A stretch of DNA of 44,049 bases from Treponema sp. UBA1793. Its GTDB lineage: Bacteria > Spirochaetota > Spirochaetia > Treponematales > Treponemataceae. Positions within the stretch are counted from its first letter, which is position 1, and each line of letters opens with the position of its first letter. The position numbers and the translations under genes are program-made. The stretch is from contig DCFX01000094.1 in assembly GCA_002314445.1 (NCBI GenBank), forward strand, positions 1 through 44,049, read 5' to 3'. The notes beneath the pieces are model-generated. The model had not been told where the DNA came from. It searched no databases and was given only the letters and a program-made list of their open reading frames with translations. This document shows, one piece after another, positions 39,966 through 44,049 of this stretch.

Positions 39966-41462
39966 ATGAATAAAGTCATATTGAAATCAGAAAAACTGTG
40001 TAAACAGTTCGGGCTTATGGCAGCTGTGAAAGATGTTTCTCTTGAATTTTATGAAGGAGAAATACACGGCCTTATTGGTGAAAACGGATCCGGAAAATCG
40101 ACTTTTTGTTCAATGCTTTGCGGCATTTATCCCATTACCAGCGGACATTTTTTGCTCAACGGAAAGGAACTGAAAGTAAAATCCCAGGTAGAAGCAAATC
40201 GGAACGGGGTTTCCATGATAGTGCAGGAAATGGGAACACTTCCCGGCCTTACAATTGCCGAAAATATTTTTCTGGGTGAGGAAGACAGGTTTATGCACGG
40301 TATTGTCAAAAATACCGGTGCAATGAACAGGGAAGCGCAGCGTCTGCTTGATTCATACGGATTTAACCGTATCGCTGCAAGTCAGATGATAGATAATTAC
40401 AGTTTTGAAGACAGAAAACTGATAGAAATTGTAAAGGCTACGTATTTTAACCCGAAAATCGTCGTAGTTGACGAAACGACAACGGCATTGAGCCAGACCG
40501 GACGTGAAGAGTTGTTCAATGTAATGGATCGGATCAGAAAGAGCGGAAATACAGTTATCTTTATTTCTCATGATCTTGAGGAAGTTCTTGATCATACGGA
40601 CAGGATTTCCATTCTGCGTGACGGCGAACTTATTGGAACGGTGAATACTAAAGAAGCATCGTCAGACGAATTGAAGAGGATGATGGTTGGGCGTGTACTT
40701 GACAACCGCTATTACCGCACTGATTATAATACGCCTGTTTCAGACGAAGTAGTTATGCTGGTAAAAGGAGTATCCGTTCCCGGATCTATAGATAATATCA
40801 ACTTTTTGCTCCATAAAGGTGAAATACTGGGCATCGGAGGGCTTTCCGAGTGCGGTATGCACGAAGTGGGTAAAGCTGTCTTTGGTGCTTCTTATAGCCG
40901 GAAGGGCAGTGTAACGCTTGCGGACGGTTATAAAGTCAATACGATTCAGGGGGCTATCAAAAAGAGTATCGCGTATGCCTCAAAAGACCGTGATAATGAA
41001 TCCGTTGTCATTGCTGATTCCATCAGGGATAACGTATGTCTTCCTTCCATTGATGATTTGTCAAAAAAGGGTATTCTGAAAAATAAGAAGCTTGACGGCT
41101 TTGCAAGCAAGTATGCAAAACTGATGAGCGTCAAAATGACAAGCATACAGCAATATGTGTCGAATCTTTCCGGCGGTAACAAACAGAAAGTTGTTCTTGC
41201 CCGCTGGATTGGAAAAGGTTCCAATATTCTTGTGCTCGACAGTCCGACCAGGGGAATCGATGTAAAGGTAAAAGCTGATATTTATGCGCTTATGACCGAT
41301 CTGAAGCAGCAGGGAAAATCCATCATTATGATATCGGAAGAGCTTCCTGAGCTGCTTGGCATGAGCGATCGGATTTTGATTATGAAAGACGGAAGGATAA
41401 ACGGAGAGTTTAAAAGGAATCCGGAACTTGATGAAAAAGATCTTATCGCAAAAATGGTTTGA
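39966..41462 (+). CDS. Sugar ABC transporter ATPase, two NBDs (RbsA/MglA type)
   Basis: 498 residues with two fused ATPase domains, characteristic of CUT2 systems. NBD1 has an intact Walker A (GENGSGKSTF) and Walker B (VVVDETTTAL), but its signature region reads NYSFEDRKLIEI rather than an LSxGQ form. NBD2 has a degenerate Walker A (GLSECGMHEVGKA) and an intact signature (NLSGGNKQKVVLARW), while Walker B is VLDSPTRGIDV, with Ser replacing the catalytic Glu. Only the composite site of NBD1 Walker motifs and NBD2 signature should hydrolyse ATP. It is 12 bp after the first permease and has a GGGG Shine-Dalgarno. Confidence 0.9.
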   Translation: MNKVILKSEKLCKQFGLMAAVKDVSLEFYEGEIHGLIGENGSGKSTFCSMLCGIYPITSGHFLLNGKELKVKSQVEANRNGVSMIVQEMGTLPGLTIAENIFLGEEDRFMHGIVKNTGAMNREAQRLLDSYGFNRIAASQMIDNYSFEDRKLIEIVKATYFNPKIVVVDETTTALSQTGREELFNVMDRIRKSGNTVIFISHDLEEVLDHTDRISILRDGELIGTVNTKEASSDELKRMMVGRVLDNRYYRTDYNTPVSDEVVMLVKGVSVPGSIDNINFLLHKGEILGIGGLSECGMHEVGKAVFGASYSRKGSVTLADGYKVNTIQGAIKKSIAYASKDRDNESVVIADSIRDNVCLPSIDDLSKKGILKNKKLDGFASKYAKLMSVKMTSIQQYVSNLSGGNKQKVVLARWIGKGSNILVLDSPTRGIDVKVKADIYALMTDLKQQGKSIIMISEELPELLGMSDRILIMKDGRINGEFKRNPELDEKDLIAKMV

Positions 41463-41478
41463 TGGGGGGAGCAACAGA

Positions 41479-42435
41479 ATGAATATAAATGTAGAAACAA
41501 TACTGGGGAAAAGAAGCGGAAACGGACATTTTCGTGATTTTATGCCGCTTTTTGGTTTTGTTGCAATAGTAGTCGTATTTTCAATCCTGACCGGGGGTAA
41601 AATTATCAGGCCGGGAAATATATCCCTTATGCTTAGTCAGGTATATGTTCTGATGATTGCATCTATGGGTGTTTTTATGATTATGACGGTAGGCGGACTT
41701 GATTTCTCGCAGGGAGCTGTTCTGGGGCTGTCTTCCATCGTGTTCTGCTGGGTATCCTCATACAGCATTGTTCTGGGAATTATAGCGGCAATAGCTGCCG
41801 GTGCCGTGATGGGTGCATTTAACGGTTTTTTCCATGTTAAGTTTAAGATAGCATCGTTCATCGTTACAATCTGTTCTATGTATTTTTTCAGGGGACTCTG
41901 CAAATATATTACGACGAATGGTCCCGTTCCTGCAACTTTCGAAGTAATGATGCTTGACGAAACATGGCTCAAAGTTCTGCTTACATCTGTCGCTCTGCTT
42001 GCAGGCTTCTTTGTGTGGCATTTTACCCGTCTTGGATGTAATCTGCGCGCAATAGGTGCCGGTGAAACTGCTGCGAGGTTTTCAGGATGCCGTCCTGATT
42101 TGACAAAATTTCTTGTTTATACGGCATCCGGTGCTATTACAGGATTTGCGTCGTTTTTAAATGTCATAAAGGTCGGTTCCATTACGGGGACTGCCGGCAG
42201 TCAGCTTGAAACGCAGATTCTTATTGCGCTTGTTCTGGGAGGTATGCCCATCTCCGGCGGTGCGAAATCCCGGTTTCCGAATATCATAATCGGTACGCTT
42301 ACCTATTGTGTGCTTGAAAAGAGCCTTCCGATGGTTTTTCCTGTTTCCGCGACTCAGCAGCTTGTAAAGGGAATTATTTTCCTTATCGTCGTTGCTTTGA
42401 CAATCGACCATGAATCCCTTCGGGTAATAAAGTAA
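41479..42435 (+). CDS. Sugar ABC transporter permease (CUT2/RbsC type), second of two
   Basis: 318 residues, about eight to ten membrane segments, BPD_transp_2 family: GGLDFSQGAVLGLSSIVF, MGAFNGFFHVKFKIASFIVT, and GGMPISGGAKSRFPNIIIGT near the C-terminus. The start is set at 41479 by GGGGGGAG with 8 nt spacing (MNINVETILG); the longer frame from 41428 would overlap the ATPase gene. Only distantly similar to the first permease, so the channel is likely heterodimeric. Confidence 0.88.
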   Translation: MNINVETILGKRSGNGHFRDFMPLFGFVAIVVVFSILTGGKIIRPGNISLMLSQVYVLMIASMGVFMIMTVGGLDFSQGAVLGLSSIVFCWVSSYSIVLGIIAAIAAGAVMGAFNGFFHVKFKIASFIVTICSMYFFRGLCKYITTNGPVPATFEVMMLDETWLKVLLTSVALLAGFFVWHFTRLGCNLRAIGAGETAARFSGCRPDLTKFLVYTASGAITGFASFLNVIKVGSITGTAGSQLETQILIALVLGGMPISGGAKSRFPNIIIGTLTYCVLEKSLPMVFPVSATQQLVKGIIFLIVVALTIDHESLRVIK

Positions 42436-42448
42436 GCAATCCAGAAAA

Positions 42449-42478
42449 ACAGCGGTGCAGTTCAAACTGCACCGCTGT
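42449..42478. terminator. Terminator hairpin between the permease gene and cysE
   Basis: ACAGCGGTGCAGT (42449-42461), loop TCAA, exact 13-bp complement at 42466-42478. On the minus strand it is followed by a T-run, so it ends cysE; it can also stop the transporter transcript. Confidence 0.8.
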
Positions 42479-42510
42479 CCGGATCTTATGTGCTGCCCTT
42501 TCTGGTACTG

Positions 42511-43386
42511 CTATTTATTCCGTTTTTCCTGCGTTATGACACTGTTTGCAGGTACAGAGTGAGTAAGCCATGTGTTGCCGCCAATCGTGCTGTCGTGCCC
42601 GATGACTGTCTCTCCGCCGAGGATTGTGGCACCTGCGTAAATTGTTACGTTATCTTCAATTGTGGGATGACGCTTTTTATTCATCAAATCCTTCTTTACG
42701 CTGAGTGCACCGAGCGTAACACCCTGATATAGTTTTACGTTGCTGCCTATGACGCATGTTTCTCCAATGACGACACCGGTACCATGATCGATGAAGAATG
42801 ATTCACCTATCGTTGCTCCCGGATGAATATCAATGCCTGTCTTGCCGTGAACATGCTCACTCATAATGCGGGGGATAATCGGCACCCCGTTTACAAATAG
42901 AAAATAAGCGATTCTGTGGACGAGTATTGCCTCAAGTCCCGGATAGGATAGTATGACTTCTTCTGCGCTTCTGGCTGCCGGATCTCCCTGAAGCATGGCA
43001 TTTGTGTCGAGCTGTGTTTTTCTGCGGATTTCGGGTATTTCTTCAACAAGTGCAAAAGACACATCTTCGGCTAGTTTGAAGCAATGTGAATTTTCTATAT
43101 TATCGGCATTGCCCTTTTGCTGCGTAACAGTGTAAACGAGTGCTTTCTGTATTTCCTTCGTAAGCATGGCGATGATATTGTTTACGCGCATTCCGGTGAT
43201 GTACCGTATGTTTGAAGGATTTATGTCTTCTGCGAACCTGAATCCGGGAAATATGAGGCATTGGATGTCCTGAAGTACGGAAACTACGTTTTGTCTGTTT
43301 GGAAAATTTTCAGCTTCCGTACGATTTATACCGCCGTAGCGGTCGTAAGAATCAAGAATCCCGTCAATCAGCATATCTATATTCAT
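42511..43386 (-). CDS. cysE: Serine O-acetyltransferase
   Basis: Makes O-acetylserine for cysteine synthesis. 291 residues of the EpsC-like form: a helical N-terminal region (to about 160) then a left-handed beta-helix of hexapeptide repeats (IDIHPGATIGESFFIDHGTG, VVIGETCVIGSNVKLYQGVT). Catalytic His residues in HVHGKTGIDIH and FIDHGTG are present. The C-terminal tail is short (THSVPANSVITQEKRNK). The start follows GAGAGGA. Transcribed alone; nothing links it to the transporter. Confidence 0.9.
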   Translation of the reverse strand: MNIDMLIDGILDSYDRYGGINRTEAENFPNRQNVVSVLQDIQCLIFPGFRFAEDINPSNIRYITGMRVNNIIAMLTKEIQKALVYTVTQQKGNADNIENSHCFKLAEDVSFALVEEIPEIRRKTQLDTNAMLQGDPAARSAEEVILSYPGLEAILVHRIAYFLFVNGVPIIPRIMSEHVHGKTGIDIHPGATIGESFFIDHGTGVVIGETCVIGSNVKLYQGVTLGALSVKKDLMNKKRHPTIEDNVTIYAGATILGGETVIGHDSTIGGNTWLTHSVPANSVITQEKRNK

Positions 43387-43448
43387 AAAGAATCCTCTCT
43401 GTACAAGTTGTTTACCATTTTAATAGACAATAGCACATTTCATATCTT

Positions 43449-43556
43449 TTAGGAAGCTGGGGGGGTAGCTATAGGTGCAGGTGCTTCCTCAGTTTTGGTA
43501 TTAAAGATGTAAGAACACCTGCCATGCTGCTCATTCTGTTGGGCATTATGCTGAGA
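43449..43556 (-). pseudogene. Possible remnant of a zinc-ribbon protein C-terminus
   Basis: A 35-codon minus-strand frame between two stops, without a usual start codon, reads NTKTEEAPAPIATPPAS at its end and CSYIFNTK before it. This looks like the tail of a real protein. It may be a decayed gene or chance. The same stretch contains interleaved complementary segments, so it could instead be RNA. Confidence 0.25.
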
Positions 43557-43572
43557 TTATAAGTCGAAGGTA

Positions 43573-43594
43573 AAAAACAGTTTACACTGTTTTT
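43573..43594 (+). terminator. Terminator-like hairpin in the cysE/tRNA-Thr interval
   Basis: AAAAACAGT (43573-43581), loop TTAC, exact complement at 43586-43594, then ATTTT. The transcript it would end is unknown; no gene lies just upstream on the plus strand. Confidence 0.5.
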
Positions 43595-43608
43595 ATTTTA
43601 TAGGAGAC

Positions 43609-43650
43609 GTAAAAACATAATGCCCATTCCGTTGGGCATTATGTTTTTAC
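43609..43650. terminator. Perfect 18-bp bidirectional hairpin
   Basis: GTAAAAACATAATGCCCA (43609-43626), loop TTCCGT, exact complement at 43633-43650, with T5 near the end in either direction. A near-copy of its right half (CATTCTGTTGGGCATTATG) stands 93 bp upstream at 43532-43550. Confidence 0.7.
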
Positions 43651-43652
43651 TC

Positions 43653-43681
43653 TTGACATAATTTGCGCTCTCGTATATATT
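43653..43681 (+). promoter_or_regulatory. Promoter of tRNA-Thr(GGT)-rpmG
   Basis: -35 TTGACA at 43653-43658, 17-bp spacer, -10 TATATT at 43676-43681. It starts 2 bp after the 18-bp hairpin. Confidence 0.7.
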
Positions 43682-43716
43682 TCTAAAACGCGTTATCGTC
43701 ATTCACGCGTCGACTT

Positions 43717-43789
43717 GCCCTTGTAGCTCAGTCGGTAGAGCGCAACCATGGTAAGGTTGAGGTCTGCAGTTCGATTCTGCACGGGGGCT
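43717..43789 (+). tRNA. tRNA-Thr (anticodon GGT)
   Basis: 73 nt. Acceptor GCCCTTG pairs with CGGGGGC (two T-G pairs), D stem GCTC/GAGC, anticodon stem CAACC/GGTTG around ATGGTAA with anticodon GGT (reads ACC and ACT), T stem TGCAG/CTGCA. Discriminator T; CCA not encoded. It is followed 36 bp later by rpmG. Confidence 0.92.
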
Positions 43790-43825
43790 CGAAAATGCTA
43801 TCTGTTGTTTTAGGAGATATAGACT

Positions 43826-44002
43826 ATGAGTAGCAAGAAAAAAGGTGCTGTAGAGATTATCGCACTTCAGTGCACAGAGTGCAAACGCAAGAATTATACA
43901 ACTACGAAAAACCGCAAGAACACTCAGGGAAAACTTGAACTGAGTAAATATTGCCCGTTTGAACGCAAGCATACGGTGCACAAAGAAGTGAAAGTAAAAT
44001 AG
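43826..44002 (+). CDS. rpmG: 50S ribosomal protein L33
   Basis: 58 residues, too short for many gene callers. The sequence starts MSSKKKGAVEIIALQCTECK, continues NYTTTKNRKNTQGKLELSKY and ends CPFERKHTVHKEVKVK, unmistakably L33. The first zinc pair is CTEC, but the second pair is CPFE, so the fourth Cys is missing and zinc binding may be lost or altered. The start follows TAGGAG. In many bacteria rpmG precedes secE, nusG and rplK, so that cluster probably continues past the window. Confidence 0.95.
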   Translation: MSSKKKGAVEIIALQCTECKRKNYTTTKNRKNTQGKLELSKYCPFERKHTVHKEVKVK

Positions 44003-44038
44003 TTTGTTGCTGTCCGGTTTCGGGCAGTTGCTATATTT

Positions 44039-44049
44039 AGGCCAGTAGC
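44039..44049 (+). tRNA. Possible 5' end of a tRNA (tRNA-Trp by context), cut by the window
   Basis: AGGCCAGTAGC at the very end has the form of acceptor strand, T8 and the start of a D stem (GC). Between rpmG and secE a tRNA-Trp is common. Eleven bases cannot prove it. Confidence 0.35.

Noticed and set aside
43449..43560. Bacterial SRP RNA or 6S RNA in the cysE/tRNA interval
   Set aside because: The conserved GGAAGGAAGCAGC-type SRP core is absent, and length and pairing do not fit 6S.
43500..43560. Tiny plus-strand peptide MLLILLGIMLRL
   Set aside because: Twelve codons, no ribosome-binding site, and inside repeated terminator-like sequence.

Overview
The window looks like a chromosomal segment of a spirochaete, most likely a Treponema-type bacterium. 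This is an inference from gene content and style. The L33 protein at the right end has the CPFER form in place of the second CxxC pair, which I associate with treponemes from memory. The segment also carries a ppx/GppA-HD and ppk1 pair, a stand-alone AICAR formyltransferase, secreted small proteins, a CUT2 sugar transporter and a tandem cyclic-nucleotide-binding regulator. Almost all of it is ordinary single-copy chromosomal coding sequence. I see no prophage, IS element, rRNA or CRISPR array.

Layout. 1-7.1 kb: polyphosphate genes (ppx/gppA-HD, cut by the window start, and ppk1), which meet head-on a heterodimeric ABC exporter pair on the minus strand. 7.1-7.6 kb: a non-coding interval with three inverted repeats, one of them a large imperfect palindrome. 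7.6-13.7 kb: manA, a SIMPL protein, a VanY-like D,D-carboxypeptidase, an Uup-type ABC-F ATPase and NADP-type gdhA. 13.7-14.1 kb: a perfect hairpin across the gdhA stop codon runs into an exact 91-bp tandem array of paired hairpins. 14.1-19.4 kb: a small hypothetical gene, an EamA transporter, two secreted proteins, and a tightly coupled set of secreted protein, response regulator and histidine kinase. 19.4-26.8 kb: AICAR formyltransferase, EFR1-type ferredoxin, oleate hydratase with a TetR regulator and a palindrome between them, a YkvA-domain membrane protein overlapping a deoxyinosine-glycosylase-like gene, and a DUF4097 protein. 27-32 kb: metY, an M15-like protein lacking one predicted zinc ligand, an apparently solitary beta-class DNA methyltransferase, tRNA-Thr(CGT) and a double cNMP-binding regulator. 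32-37.4 kb: PHP phosphoesterase, comM/yifB, tRNA-Leu(CAA), recQ and a NusG-II domain protein. 37.4-42.4 kb: a four-gene CUT2 sugar transporter behind an elaborate control region (promoter, terminator-ended leader RNA, second promoter, 32-bp dyad). 42.5-44 kb: serine acetyltransferase, a non-coding stretch, tRNA-Thr(GGT), rpmG and possibly the first bases of another tRNA.

The clearest signals beyond routine genes are regulatory. (1) Several genes (manA, vanY-like, uup, the AICAR formyltransferase, PHP, recQ, the NusG-II gene and perhaps the glycosylase) have a good -10 box, usually an extended TGn -10, ending about 4-10 nt before the start codon, with no Shine-Dalgarno. Leaderless or near-leaderless mRNAs therefore look common here. 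(2) The 91-bp array shows a compensatory base-pair change. (3) The sugar transporter leader looks like an attenuator or small RNA upstream of an operator-controlled second promoter. No search or folding program was run, so family names rest on motif recognition and all RNA structures on reading complementarity by eye.
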